Under the pieces are notes generated by a model, which was not told the DNA's origin, ran no database searches, and saw only the letters and a program-made list of their open reading frames with translations. A program made the translations under genes and the position numbers. From Diphasiastrum complanatum (lineage: Eukaryota > Streptophyta > Lycopodiopsida > Lycopodiales > Lycopodiaceae): a stretch of DNA of 64,000 nucleotides. Each line of letters begins with the position of its first letter. Position 1 is the stretch's first letter. The stretch is taken from assembly GCA_029204225.1 (NCBI GenBank), contig CM055109.1:48013112-48077111 (forward strand). The letters are read 5' to 3'. Below, piece by piece: positions 10,691-24,221 of the stretch.

Positions 10691-13600
10691 CGACTTGTCT
10701 CTCTCCCCAAGTGTGGGGACCACCCATGATCTCTCTCTCTCTCTCCAGGTGGAGACCACCTCTTCTTTATAGCATCTTTTATGATTCATGAAACTTTATT
10801 AACATCTTCAAGGCAGCCGCCCGTCAATATTTTTATGACCTCAAGCCCTACTGGCTCTTTTCCACCAATGACTCCAGTTGTGAAATACAAGGGTGCACCT
10901 CAAGGGACTTATTACTTCATGAGTAAAGAATTCATTAAGTGCCAAATAGTGAAATTTCCCCCTGACCCATGTAACTGTGAAGGCTAATGACATTTTAACA
11001 AGAAATTCACATTCCTACTACAGTCATCCATCTCTTTAGTGTAACATTATTCTAAGAATAAGGCAAGGACTAAAATATTTCACAAGCCTGGTTATTACCT
11101 ATGTATGTTTTGGACCAGAATTTTGAAAACGTGTATAGGTGATTAAAATGCAGTTCTCTATACCTTGCAGAACGTTTGAGATTATTCCCAAAAAGCTAAC
11201 TTGCTTCCTACGATTCTTTACAAAGAAACTATAAAGTTCGAATGTCCATACAGATGATTTGGTCAAGATATCTGTCTAATACTACCAGGGTGTATGAAAA
11301 TTGTGCTGCACACAAAGTTCCAGCCCACGGATAGGTCCTTCCCAGGCCTAGTGTCTTCCACAAACACTCAACATCAAGTGAATCAATCATGCCATGTCGG
11401 GTTTATGAAACCCTTCCATATCATTTTTCAGTTTTCAAGTCAGAGCTGTTCACGATCTATCTCCAAGATGTTTAATTACATTCCCATTGAACAGCTACCT
11501 AAAAAGGTGAAACATATTCTAAATCCCAAAAACAATTGACTTTCAAATTGAATTTCTAGCAAAATTTATCTTAGGCTCTAACTTAGAAGTGGTGAGAAGT
11601 CATCATAATAGGGGTCAAACTTCCAGTGAATTGTTTACCTTCTCTTTTAATAACCTCTATGACAAGAATTTCGTTCTAAGCAACCGTGTGCAGCAAGTTC
11701 AATGACAAGAAATAGCACCTCAACAATGAAGCGTGCCCAAGTCTTCTCGTTTCTCAACTCTACCACACCCTTCAGAATTGTTAGACCCATTGCACGAAAA
11801 TTATCTGCTATCTCCAAAAATAGTCCTTTTTGCTCGCATAACATCTGTTTGAAGTCATAAAAAACATGCTTTAATCCTCAAAATAACCCTTCTATGTTAT
11901 CTACATATGTTTCAAATCATCAAGATGACCAAATGATTAATAGAAGTACAACAATCATAGATACCACCAAATTTATAATAAAAGTGATAGTTTAATCTAC
12001 CTCTACAAGCATTTGCCGAGGCTGACTAAGATTCTCCACAACAACCGGGCAACCCATTTCAGGACCACCCAACTCCAATGCCCAGCTGGCACCATTTTCC
12101 AATTTATCTTGTGGAAGACTGTTAGACTCAATATCATGCTTCTGCTCGCCGAGTGCAACAAGGTAAACAAACTTCATCACTCAACTATACTATCTTGTGA
12201 CAAGGCAGGTGGTAGTAAGAAAAAATGATTTGTGTTGTAGTCTAGTTATTGCAAGCTATATCTCATAAATGATTTATTTATAGAGGAGAAAAAGGTGCTA
12301 GCAATAAATTATAGAGAGTACAAATTTTAAATTCGAATGATTGTAGTCATATTTACAAAGAAGAGTTAGCATCTATGAAAGTCTTCTTAACAATGTCAAA
12401 CTAAGAGCTGCATTTAACCTTCCTACTGCAATTGAGAATTTCTATGCTCTAAGTTTCAGATTGAAAAGGTATCAAAGTAAAGAATGAAGATAGCAAATAG
12501 GTGGTCATCAATTCTCAGCAAGCATACCTTCGACTCGCTAACATGTTTCCACTTCTCACTATGCTGTGTTACACTTTGCAAGAAGTGCATATGCTTGATG
12601 GTCCTTTCCAACAGGGCATCTATGCTGCACTGTAAAACAACAGCAATCAAGAACCAATCAATGCTAGCAGAATATGTTCGAGAAAACTTATATCAGTTTG
12701 TCAGCACTCACAAATCAAATGAGAAAGAAAGACTTTCTCTACAAAAATACTGCTGCATATTGAGAAGATATATAGCAGAGAGTGAAGACTTCAAAACTCC
12801 ACACTCACTTTTGTTGAATTGGGTACTATCTCACGAAGCTCACGTAGACGATCCTGTATAAGCTGCCTATCTTTTGGTCGTGGTCTTGTGGCTTCTCCAG
12901 GCCTGGGCCTTTTCCTGCCACCCTTAGTAGCTTCAGATTGTCTTGGGGAGGAATCTTCATACTTTGGGATCTGCATTTCTTCAATGCAGCTGTTATATGC
13001 CAGTTTTGAACGACTCTCACCAGAAGTTTGCCTCCACTCTAGCTCTCCCAGGCTTTTGTCTCTGGTAGGTTTTATTTCACATCGTTTCAAGGATTCATTA
13101 TCTTTGCAAGCAGCCTGCATGGCTTTGGATTGAGACTGCTTGGCAACTGTGCTTAAGGAAATATCAGAAGAGCAGGAATTCACTGATAGAATTGGCTGGG
13201 CAGGAACCACACACTCACACTTTGATACTGAATCTTGGAAAGAGGAGTCATCTAATATATTAGAGTGTGATTGAACATAGTTTGAAACACCTGCTACAAC
13301 AGCTTCCAGCAAAGGTTCAGCTTTAATGTTTGTGTCGACAATATCATCACTTGACAATGTTTCAAAACTCTGCAACGATCCCTTTGGCCAACTTGACCTT
13401 GTAAATTGCTCCATGGAACTTATGTGCTTATCTCTATCACCTTCACTGCTTGGCAGTGCACGATTAACTTGAGAAGCATCCCTCTTGCTTTCCTTCTTAT
13501 TAAGTGGTGCTAAAAGTTCTGATAGCTCATCGCCTCTAGAAACCTGAGGACCTGATGTTTCCATATACTGACAAGGTTCTTGACTCAAGAAAGCAAGGGA

Positions 13601-16600
13601 TCCATTCATATCATCAGCAGTATTAGCACCAGATTCATGGTTACAATTTGAACCTGATAAGATTTTCAAGCTCGTGTTACCAGGATAAATGAGCCTTGTA
13701 TTCCTTGCTGAAAAATCTTCCTCCCAGGTTTCAAGCTCACCTAGTCCTAAGTAATCAGAAATAGGAAGTACACTCTCAAAATCTGGTAGTACAGATTCTT
13801 CCATATGCTCAGCCAGGTATACATCATCGGCCACCATAGGAACTCTCCAAGGTGCATCCCAATCTTGTCTAAGATTTGGAGGACTCTTGCATCCAGAAAT
13901 TGGGCAAGAAAATGAACATTTTGACGAAAGGTCACGATTTGTACATGACAATCCTGTTAAAGTTGATAATGAAACACTATTAGCATCACCTTTAGTTGAT
14001 GAAGGGTAAGATACCTTGATTTGAGAGGGGACAACTTCATCTGCAACAGCAGCAGCATGAAAAGGCATAGACACCCAAGAGTCCAGGTTCAAAGGTGAAA
14101 CCTGCAACGAATCAACCCCAGTGCTATCTAGCTCTTTTGCTGTTTTATCTTGATAAATTTTGGGCATCCCAAATCTATCTTGTAGCTGGTCTTGTGTGAC
14201 CTGCAAGGAAGTTGTAGTGACTGAATCTCCAGGAAAACTCTGATGGCATGTCTGCAGTTGCTCCTGATTTTGAAAATCAGATGGAGACTTGTGCTCTGGA
14301 AGGCTTAATTTAGTCAATCGAGTGTCAGGAGCAAGCAACAAGCTTAGCTTGCATCTTTTTGAGCAATTACTCACCTGATATGAGTTTGTTAAAGAAGGGA
14401 ATGCAGAAGTAGAAGGCAAGTCTTGGCTGACTAGAGGCCCAAGGAAACCAGCAGCAATTGAGCTGTCACTAAGTTCATGAGACTGTTCTGCAACCTCTAA
14501 TTTCTCTTGTAAGCTGGGGACATATGTAAGTTTTTGCAATTGTGAGGATTGAAGATTAGGTGATGCCCACATATTGGACAGCCCAACATTGACTAAATCA
14601 GTGCTCTCTATACGATTAAGATTAATGGCAGGATAACTGCAAAAGATGCCTGGTTGTGGTTGACCATTTACTGCTGTAGAAGTTTCTCTGTTTGTAGCAA
14701 GTGGACCCATAGGCATGAGCACTGCTATAGGAACAGCTTGTGAAATACCTTGGTGAGACCTTCCCGATTCTGTTTCTGGTGAACAATCAGCAGGAACTGC
14801 TCTTGAGACATTCTGAAGTGTACCAAATAACGCTTGAACATGACTTACAAAATCAATATCTTCACTCATCTGCCACAAAGCATGAAAAGAAGATGTGATG
14901 ATATGCTAGGTCAAGAGGAATGACTTTATGCATGATCAAATTCTTTGAGCAGAATATGTTTTGAGGTTTATGATCAGCTGACTTCATTATCAGCAGAAGA
15001 ATAGCAAAACCGATTGATCAGGCAGTAGAACAGATTCTAATAAATACACCAACAGGGAGATTGGCTACCATTGCAGGACCATTAATTACAAGTTCAGAAA
15101 ATGCTTCCTCAATAGAAAAAGTCCACATCATGATGTATAGACAAATATTCTTATCAAATATCACAAAAAAATATAAAGAGTTGAATTTGGTAACATGTGT
15201 AAAAACACGAGTAAGCCGCCACCAGGGACATCATCAGCACGATACCTCTTTAAGCTTTAAAGCAAATCCATTTGTCATATAGAATGGGAGTTAGGTCAAT
15301 TCAAGTGATTTCTGGGGTGCTTAAGCATGAAGTAAAACAGAGGAATCAAGCGTATCGGTCGCCTTCTTTGGGATGATTAGCGTAGCACATTGTACTCGTG
15401 AACTTCGTTTCAGAATTGGAGGAATCGTACTAGTTTCACTACAATTGGAACGTGTTTTAGACAAGAAATGCCATATCTCAAGGACACTGCACTTCAACAT
15501 GGAGCCAAATGCAGGAAGCATATCTTCTCAGTGATTTTTATTCTCAAAAGAGCGAATAGAAAGCTAAGCATGCAACACATTTCTTGGAACCAAAATCACA
15601 AACTTCAAGCTTCACTATTGGCTCTCATGTAGAATAAACAGAGGCCACTCATGCTGGAGACATGGGCCTATTTGAGCAAACACTCCAGTGCGTATTGCAA
15701 AAAATGATACAACCACTGGGCTATTGAAAGAGTTACAAGTATGTTCGTTTGGTAAAAATGGAGCCCCAAATATAGAATCATCAGTCTCACTTTCGCCCAT
15801 GTAATTAATAGAAGGCTTTAAATAAGATCTGGTGATAATTTCTCCCAGAGCACTTAAGTTTGATGCATTCGGTGTAGGTTTTTGTGTTAAATATGTGATT
15901 GAAGTTCCCTGCAAGCCATATTAAGTGACCTAATTTTTTACTTGTTTCACAAATTTAGACAGTTTGTGCAAGCAAAATGCATGAGACATAACTATTAAGT
16001 AGACCAGCAATTTTTGTTCCATGATCACCTATGATAGTGAAAAGTTTGCAGCTCATTTTCAGAATTTCAAAGAAGAGAAAAGGGAAACATTTATCAACAT
16101 TTTACAGAGATGTAAGGAATCTGTAGAAGCATAAATCTTCTATCATGATCAGAAAAACAAATTGTCAGCAGGTATGCTACCCTGATACTACTTTAGCACT
16201 CTTACTGACCATGCAAACCTGGCTACTCTGAAGCACAGGTAGCTTCTTCCACGTCATTTAAAGAAATATAATCTCTTGCACAAGAGTCACAAAACATATT
16301 GATATGTTGAATCCTCTATAACACATACCTTTTGTGTTGATCCAAGCTGTACGACTCCCTGTGGAACTGCTACAACTGCAATTGTCTGCATCAACACAAT
16401 CAAACCAATCTTAAATGATTGGCATCAACTCTATCGTACAGAATGGTTACGAATAGACTAGACCTTTGTGTACCGCTGCATAGAATTTCATGAAGTGACT
16501 TGAGCCTGTCATACATAAAACTGTTCAAAAAGCAGTAGTCCAGAGAGCCTAGCAGGTCAAGCATGAAAATAAGTTGATATAATTGCAACTCTTTTGATCG

Positions 16601-19600
16601 GAATGAACTGATCACAAGAAATTAAAGCGTTGCCAAGTTAAACAGATCTCTCAAAGTACCTAGAGAGTTAAAAACTCATATAAACCATCAAACCGTTGGT
16701 GACAATCTCCATCTTTATCAAATAACAGTATACGCTAGGTTCCAAACGCGTCTAACATTTTTTGGCTGTTCTTTATATGTTCCCTGTTGAGGTATTACAT
16801 AATTGATTCAGCTCTTCAGTAGCAGAACAACAGATAGAGTGGGAAACGGGAACGCAGTTTATATCACACGGTTCAAAGAGCTGCTTATCTTCTCACTCAA
16901 GGAATGGGATGATGCAAAACTGTAAACATAAACTGCTGCGTTGGGTTCAGGTGAAAATAGCTACCGTAGTATAAAGACCACAAGTTATAACTACAAGTTT
17001 GCCCTGATGATGAATCAGACAAAATCCGCACACCATAGCCAAGAACTTTCTTTTACTAAACAGAACATGGCTTCTTGATTCCCGGTACAATAAAGGATAG
17101 ACAATATATCCATTGAGATTCAAGAGCCTCTCTAGTGGGTAGCATCAGGTTCTCTGTGCAGCCAGAGCATCGCTATCTGTTGACTTACTAGCGACATGCA
17201 TGATGCATGAAATAACAGGAATATTTTTATGATAACTGGAGCTATGCATCCATCATTGATTTCGGCAGCATAGTTTTAAAGCTATTTGATTCTTCACACT
17301 TACTGGAAAGGCGAAAAGACGAGCTTGTTCAGGCCATTTACAATTAAACTAGCTAGTTTAGTCCGAGATATGTCCCTCGGACTATTAATTTTCAGGTTGC
17401 AAATTCTAAAACAAATGAAAAGCTCAAAACACATTTTTTTTGGAAATACATTCACCTTAATACCGGCATTGAATTGATTTCCCCATCCAGCTGGATACTG
17501 CAAGTACACAATAATTATCAGATAGTTTGCATCAGGCAGGAAAGATTCACGCTGTAGAGAAAGGAGAAACATGATAATCAAAAATAGACATGCACTACAA
17601 AAAAAGGCAAGGAAGAGCTTTACATATGAAAATACTCGCCTTCTCTAAAATAGACCGATTGCAGGAATGACCATCTCTGGTTTCCTTGGCTGAATTATCA
17701 ATTCCTTGATGTGCGTATACCCACAGATGCTTACCAGTGAAGGCCACACGCCCGATAAGCCTGCCAGTTTTGACATTTGTACTATTAAAAAGAAAAAACT
17801 GTGAGTATGTAGATATAAGATCCCTCATTGCTCTCGATATATGAAAAGTTGCAGAATTTAACTAGCAGAAGTACAAAATCTGCTAAGTCTATATGATCTC
17901 TCTAGTGAGAATGCTTTGCCTCGAAGGCCTCACTGCAACTCAGCTGATGGATTGTCCTCACTGCAAATAAGTTAATGCATCTATATGTGAAGCTCATATC
18001 TATTTATGAAGATAAATCCATACATACATCATACATTAATTCACGCATGGCAGTGTGTGCAATGTGAAACCAAAAAAACTCCATGTAATAAGAGAGATGT
18101 ATTTGCATTTCGTTTGTTCACAGACTTTATGTACTAAGGTTAAAACTACGTTGCAAAAGACATTTATAAATCAATAAGTTCATCATAGTGATTGTTTACT
18201 TGGTTAGGAGGCATACTTGCATCCTATAAATACTCATGGAGTCCGTTTATGAAACTCATAATCTGGTAAAACCATGATACAAACAAAGTGGAGTTAGTTT
18301 TTAGATCACTGTTGAATCTATAGTTGCTTTTTGTAAGAAGTACCCTCTTCAAATGCTTGTTTGCGGCCTCATCCTCCCTTATATAAATACTTCACATGGT
18401 CTTGATGGCCTTATCTATCAATCTGATTATTGTCAAGCTTGAAGTCACATTGATCTATCTCCAGTTGACCAGGGACCTGACCAGGGACCCAACTGTCCAA
18501 GAAGCCCTCAATACCAAGGATTATGTGCTAAAGGCTTTGCACAAATACATGGCCTTGATTTGGCATGTTTTCATGTCTCAGTTCACAGTATAACAGCTTC
18601 AAGCACGAATCACGTTCAAAGAAGTTAATAGAACTACTGCATAATAACAAGGAGATACCCTTTGATTTCTCGTAATGGAAAGAGTAGGGGCAGCCATGAT
18701 AAAAATTAGAAATCGAGGTCAAAGAAAATCAAAGTAGGCTGCTTCTTGCTATGCCATAATTACAAGGTTCGAGTGCAATACTAGGAAGAGTTGAAATGAA
18801 CAAGTTGAATGCAACCACAAAGATCTTGAGAAAAGTGTTGGTGGTTGTTGATAGTAGAGACAGGTAGTCATGGTTGTACAACTTTGAGCCCAAAAGGGAC
18901 TGCTTCATGTATGAGAATTTCATTATTTTTCAATTGACATCAGCAATCGTTGCAGTCACATGAAGGAACCAAAAACATCAGTATGTTCAAGAATCATATG
19001 GAATCATGTACGAGCAAATCTGCTTTAAGATCAGACTGGGCAACAACGAAGCCTAGGCAAACCAAGTTCCTACGGCCGTCACCTCCTCAATTGACAAGTT
19101 GAAGCTGCCATAAATCTTCAAACAGAATACATCGACACAGCAACCAGATGGGACAAATGTGTTATATCCAAGTCAATAAATCATAGGATGTATTCAAGCT
19201 AGGTGGTTTTTAGTTACATCAATATTACCTGGTCAATTTCATCTTGGATAAGTCCCTGAAATGTGTCCTGTTGGTTGACAGCTAGTTACCTCGAGGTCTG
19301 GGATTGAATTGCACTCAGGCGCACATGGACATGTAAGACTGAAAAAACAACCGTTATGCTGAATATGGAGATAACTGGAATTTTTTTTGTATCGCGTCCG
19401 TAGACCAAGCAAGCAACAAAAAAAATAGATTGAATTTGAATTTTGAAACGACATCATCCAAAATACAAAAGTTAAAGCCAAAAAAGATACAGATATAAAG
19501 TCCTTGCTATGATACAAATTCGCAAAGAATGGAGTTTTTGGTGTACAGAAGTGTTGGAAATAAAGGAACGTAGGACTGATGTTCAGATCCCTGTACTCAG

Positions 19601-21898
19601 AAAAAGAAAATACCCAAGAATTGCTCATCGTAGCTCCACTACGTGCCAGCAAGAAACTAGAAGAGAAATAATACAAAGAACTAAAACTATAATCAAACAA
19701 CTACATCTCTGTTGATATTAAAAAGAAGAAGTACAAAGTTTCTAATTTCTGTGTTATAGACTGTCTACGTGCCTTCTCTTTTATAGCTAGAGAAGGAGCA
19801 TGTTCATGCCAAGACAAGATTACTTGGGATTGCCACGGTGGGGGGTTTGATTACACACATCCAACAAGAAGTGCTTTGATATGCACATTTAACATACATC
19901 CCACATCCACAGATGGTTAGACAGCGAAATTCACAAAATGGACATTCTGCAAATGGCATTGGCTTACCCTTCTCCTAGTGAGTGAACATGGTACGACATG
20001 TTTGCCACAGCCAATTTGATTTGGTCTTCAAACAAAGCACCATCATGTACATTCACATGCTGTACCACGGGGTTTCCGCCCAATTGCTGGAACGGACTGC
20101 TACTTGCTGACATATATGTCGAAGCAGAATTGGAAATGGGTAATGATGCTACATATTCACAATATCCATCCTCCCAAGTCAAAACCCTACAAAAAACCAG
20201 ACACCTTAATGAGAAGCAGGTATCAGAGCTGGCTATTGCTTAGCAAGGCCTAGAAACTTTAACCAACTCTGTCCACACCACTCAAACTTTCAACCTCGAG
20301 GAGTAGAGGAAGAGAAGAACAAAATATGACGTAATGAACGACAACGACGTAACTGTTCTCAAAACCACAAACATCATCCTCAAGCTGCTATTGCAAATAT
20401 CAGCACATCACACGGCTTTCATTTACTGTTCAGCTCAACCTTCTGCAGAAAATTATTGCGAGATTTAAAGCTGACAAGAAATAACTACTATCAAAACCCT
20501 TTTGCTCGAGACTCTCTTATCTGCAGGCACAAGTGTGCCATGAAATGTTCCTCCAATTCTCCCTAACAATGGCATTGCATTTATGTGGCTACTCAACAGT
20601 CTTAGCTCATTTTCTTTTACTAGTGTCCAACGCTATACAAATTTTATGGCATGTAGTCGATATTTTGCAACTTTCTCAAAGATTCTGAGCTGCGCTGCAG
20701 GTAGATGCAATGGTACTTACACTCAGTGCATTTGACACTTTGATGACCTCTTTGGCTTAATAGCACAAATACCATGAACTCAATTCGATACATCTATATC
20801 ATGCTGAACTGTTTAAAGAGAAAGACTACACTTAGTTCAAACATAGTTGATGCTCAAAAACCTTCCAAAGACCTGAAAGAACAGACGTGGCATGCACTGA
20901 AAGTGGCAAAGAGAAACAGCAAATGTGACTTACTACCATGGAGTTGGAAAATATTGTGGCAAATGTAGCTAAACAGAATAAATAGCAAATTCAGTAGTAA
21001 ATTTAGCTTAGAAAATTATGATGCTGCCAAATGGAAAATATTAACCCTGTTGATTCAAGGTATGAAATAGAAATTATTGTCCTAGTAGATGCAAAGAACC
21101 TTGAAGATCAGGAATTGCATGATGCAAAACGGAATTATCGACTGCAAAGATATATAACAACCTCAATAGCTGCCTCCAACATTCGGAAGAAAAGAAACCA
21201 ATAAAAAGCTTTTTCTAGAGACTTCGTGAAATTTTTCCTAGACTTAAAGGTGCACCTTGTGCACAAAACCTTTATCTTCCAGCAGCCCCCCCAAGATTAC
21301 TGCGAGCCTTGCACCATTTCTCATAAGACAAAAGGAGATCGCATAGCGAGTGCTAATTTGGCACGTGCCACGAACATTCCTACCAAACAAAAAGGACTCG
21401 CAACACTGTGGAATAGAGTCTAGACTAATTTGCTCAGAAAAGCATTTTCTTGTATCACCTTAAATCAATGTTATTTCTGAAAGCGCAAAGCTAAAACTCT
21501 TTAATGTTTAGTACTGAAAGAGCACCAGTGCAGAAGTTCGTCAAAGAACAAACCTCCAAACCCGTTTTTTAATTCTAGGGAGCCTAAAGCCAATTGTCTG
21601 ATCATGTAATCTCGTTATTGACTGCTGCAGATGATTTGGAAATTAAATTTTTATGAAAAAGACTATAAGACTGAGCTCACCCAGATTGATAAAAAAAAGT
21701 TCAACAACATTCACTTCTTGATCTGAGCCGATGGATACACACACAGGTGGAAACATCTGCAAAGGACGGCAAAGTTAAGGAAAAATTTAGCCAAAAGGCT
21801 CACATGCGACTACGGCGCTTTAGCTTCCAAAAGACAGCATAGCACCACCCTGTCTTGGAGCATAGATTTCTGAGCGTCTCTTGCAATCCCATAGCCAT
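9713..21898 (-). CDS. LHW: LONESOME HIGHWAY-type bHLH transcription regulator, ten coding exons
   Basis: Nuclear bHLH regulator of the LHW/EMB1444/LHL family. In Arabidopsis these proteins pair with TMO5-type bHLHs to drive vascular cell divisions. Coding exons on the minus strand: 21898-21804, 20186-19968, 17760-17640, 17497-17456, 16385-16329, 14869-12809, 12629-12528, 12141-12001, 11844-11719, 9901-9713, giving about 1050 residues with all phases consistent. The N-terminal bHLH-MYC_N-like domain (1 to about 195) holds YAVFWKLK, LTWEDGYCEY, GRVAFTGKHLWV and VPQGVVQLGS. The atypical bHLH (about 831-890) holds RPRPKDRQLIQDRLRELREI and, after an intron, CSIDALLERTIKHMHFLQSV. The ACT-like C-terminus (about 915-1010) holds MLCEQKGLFLEIAD and GLTILKGVVE. 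An in-frame TGA lies just upstream of the chosen ATG, and ATG 21892 is an alternative start. Exon 3 ends at a GC donor. The middle is longer than in Arabidopsis LHW (about 650 residues). LHW and EMB1444 paralogues cannot be separated with certainty. Confidence 0.93.
10637..10745 (+). repeat. (CT)n microsatellite in last intron of the LHW-like gene
   Basis: A 53-bp CT run (10637-10689), then a second short CT run at 10731-10745, inside the 1.8-kb intron 9902-11718. Confidence 0.95.
12809..14869 (-). CDS. LHW: Large exon 6 of the LHW-like gene
   Basis: 687 codons between an acceptor reading CTTTGTGGCAG and a donor reading ACAAAA/GTGAGTG. It encodes the low-complexity Ser/Gln-rich middle region (a likely activation region), including the motif LLEAVVA shared with LHW proteins. 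It ends with the first half of the bHLH (KRPRPGEATRPRPKDRQ...). The reading continues open a few codons past the donor, so it could be mistaken for a 695-residue single-exon protein. Confidence 0.95.
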
Positions 21899-21999
21899 CT
21901 CTGCTCTCACCGGCAAGATTTGTGTCCTGATCACCAAGTTAGGAAGGCCACTTCGTGTGGCAAGCGTGATGCGAAGCTAGAAAGCTGAGCCTTGGCTAT

Positions 22000-23384
22000 C
22001 AATCTGTCCCAAGCCCACTTTCGGCGCCCCTTGCAACCCAAGAAAACCAACCCCATGAAGAACCAAACGCTTCACAGAACAGCAAGTCTCTCACAGACAA
22101 GCTTTTTTCAGCTCGGTATATTCACTCTTGCGTGACTGTCTTGTGCTACAGCAAGTTCGAAAATAGACCAATTCCAATGGTCGAACCCATTCTAGCTTAT
22201 TCTTTGAAGAAAAGTAAAAGCGCCAGCTGCAGCTGACCTGAAATCAAGCACCATCTGTTTAACTACTGCAATCTTACAGTGGTCGATCCGGAAAATTTTG
22301 TAGATTTGACTGAGAAACGACTTGATAGCAGAATGAAGCAAACCACTATGTTTGGAAAAGCGAAGTCTTTTTCGATTTTAAACTATCTGAAGGATAATAC
22401 TTGTCACTGTGTCACCTCAATCCTTGTGATAGGACAAAATGCACCTTGCAAATACTTTTGCACGATACAGACCGGATAAGCTGGGCGGCTAGTAAGAATC
22501 GGAGAGCTCTCAGTGTCTCACTCCCGGATACGAAACACAAACTACGGAAAACGAGTATTTTATGTCCGAAATCTGAGCTTTTTCACTGGCAAACATAGTG
22601 CTGTAGAAGAATGTCAATCTTTACACAACATACTTCAATTTCACAAAAAAGCGTTTGCAAACTACTTTGTTCCGCTTTCCTTTTTCCTACTGATCGACCC
22701 GTGCTAGGCAGAGCATTGCCATCTATCTATCTAATTCAACTGAGCTAGCATTGGCAGCATTGCTTGGCGACGGGTTACATCGACGGATGCAGGCCGCAGC
22801 CAGCCACAGGCAGCCTTATCAGGTACTGCTGACACACATGTCACAGTGAGTGAGAGAGAAGACATGGGCAGCCTTATCAGCTACTACTGACTGACACACA
22901 GTGAGAGAGAGAGAAGACACAGACACATACAGATCGAGAGAGAGAGTGTGTGTGTGAAGACCGAGAGTCTAGAGAGACAGACAGATCTGAGATTTTGAAT
23001 GATAGAGAGGAAGTGAATTAAGGACAAAGTAGTCAGGAGTTTGTCGGCCACCCAAACATCCGCAGCCGACCGCAGCTGCCTGTGTTGCAGTGAACGGACT
23101 GTTACTGCATATATATAAATATTCCCTGCTGCTCAGCTCAAGCCTCAGCTCAAGTGACACTGTGACAAGTTACAACAAAGCACTATACTCTATGTATTTT
23201 TCTTACATCTGTAATCATCTCAGTCTGCACCTATGTATTTTCAATTCTCAATGATGGATGGGCATTGGGTACTGGGCATTGGACAGGGGCAAAGGCAGGG
23301 GGTGGGCACTGGATTGCAATCCCCATTCTCGTGATGGCTGCTGCAAACAACAGCTATATAATAATATACTGCCTCTCTCACACC
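22000..23384 (-). promoter_or_regulatory. Presumed 5' UTR and promoter of the LHW-like gene
   Basis: No coding exon was found upstream of the ATG at 21898. On the minus strand a TATA-like AATATTTATATATATGC lies at about 23106-23122. GA/TG-rich sequence (22850-22980) would fall in the leader. The distance between the TATA and the ATG (about 1.2 kb) would suit a leader intron, but no transcription start can be seen directly. Confidence 0.3.
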
Positions 23385-23517
23385 TAATGTTAGGTGATCA
23401 CTCCACTCCTCTCCTCTCCTCCCCTACAAACACCATCATGTCTATCATCATTGTCCCAACCACCTCCATGAAATGTTCCACCCTCATGCCCCCACTTCCC
23501 TTAGTCACCTAACATTA
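23385..23517. repeat. MITE-like 133-bp segment with 13-bp terminal inverted repeats
   Basis: TAATGTTAGGTGA at 23385-23397 is the exact reverse complement of TCACCTAACATTA at 23505-23517. The inside is C-rich and non-coding. No clear target duplication is visible, so a chance inverted repeat remains possible. Confidence 0.4.
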
Positions 23518-23879
23518 CAAGTGCAGGAGTGTGGTGGTAAACCTGTTTTGAGTTATCCTTAAACAACTTCCATTTTTTAGAGTTTCTAGATTTGTTAGTA
23601 CTATGGCTCATAAATTTTATGTTTATATGCCTTAAAAAAGGCATCAAAAAGTGGGGGAGTGGTCCCTAGTCCATGAAATAAGGTCCAATGATATATTTTT
23701 TATGAACCTCTTGTGAGTTAAGAAGCTTATACTACCTTCCTTGTGGTGAGGTCTCAATCCTTTGTTGACAAATTTTGAAAGAACTAATTTTATGATGGAC
23801 AAATTTACTAATTGACTAATCGACATTTTAATCTTAATCCAACTTTTTTTCCAGACCTGCAGATTTCTTCGTGTTTTTA
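23518..23879. other. No feature recognised
   Basis: AT-rich spacer. The only longer minus-strand open frame (about 23644-23826) has no recognisable motif. Confidence 0.4.
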
Positions 23880-24200
23880 CACAGTCTGCATAACTACTCG
23901 GAAACGGCTCACAGTGTCGGCATTTTACAACCTAATTGCTTAGTATAAATATTTGTTTATATTCCTACATCTCAACCATTGAAGCATGAAGATCAATCAT
24001 CAAGTATTGAATAGTTAGCGTCCTCTCTCAAGCCTGTGAGCTTGGACACTCCTGAGCATTCTAGCTCACTTCTTTAGAGTTGATTAGAGATTGTTATTGC
24101 ACTTACTGCTTATCAGCATTGTGCTTAATACAGACTTAGATTGAGGTTCCAGCATAATCAATTCAAACTAAACTCTCTAAAAATCTGTTATCAGTAAGTA
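23880..24200 (+). repeat. Possible degenerate Copia LTR
   Basis: An AGTATAAATAT TATA-like site (about 23941) is followed by about 250 bp ending in CTGTTATCAGTAAG. This resembles an eroded TGGTATCAG primer site and sits just before Copia coding fragments. The LTR boundaries are not defined. Confidence 0.3.
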
Positions 24201-24221
24201 GAATTACAGATTGAGATCATA

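Noticed and set aside
19239-19700. 153-codon minus-strand open frame in intron 2 of the LHW-like gene
   Set aside because: No start context or motif, T-rich composition, and it lies wholly inside an intron whose borders are fixed by the neighbouring exons' phases.
22969-23160. 63-codon minus-strand frame upstream of the LHW-like gene as an upstream ORF
   Set aside because: The transcript start is unknown and the frame overlaps the TATA-like site, so it is unlikely to be in the mRNA.
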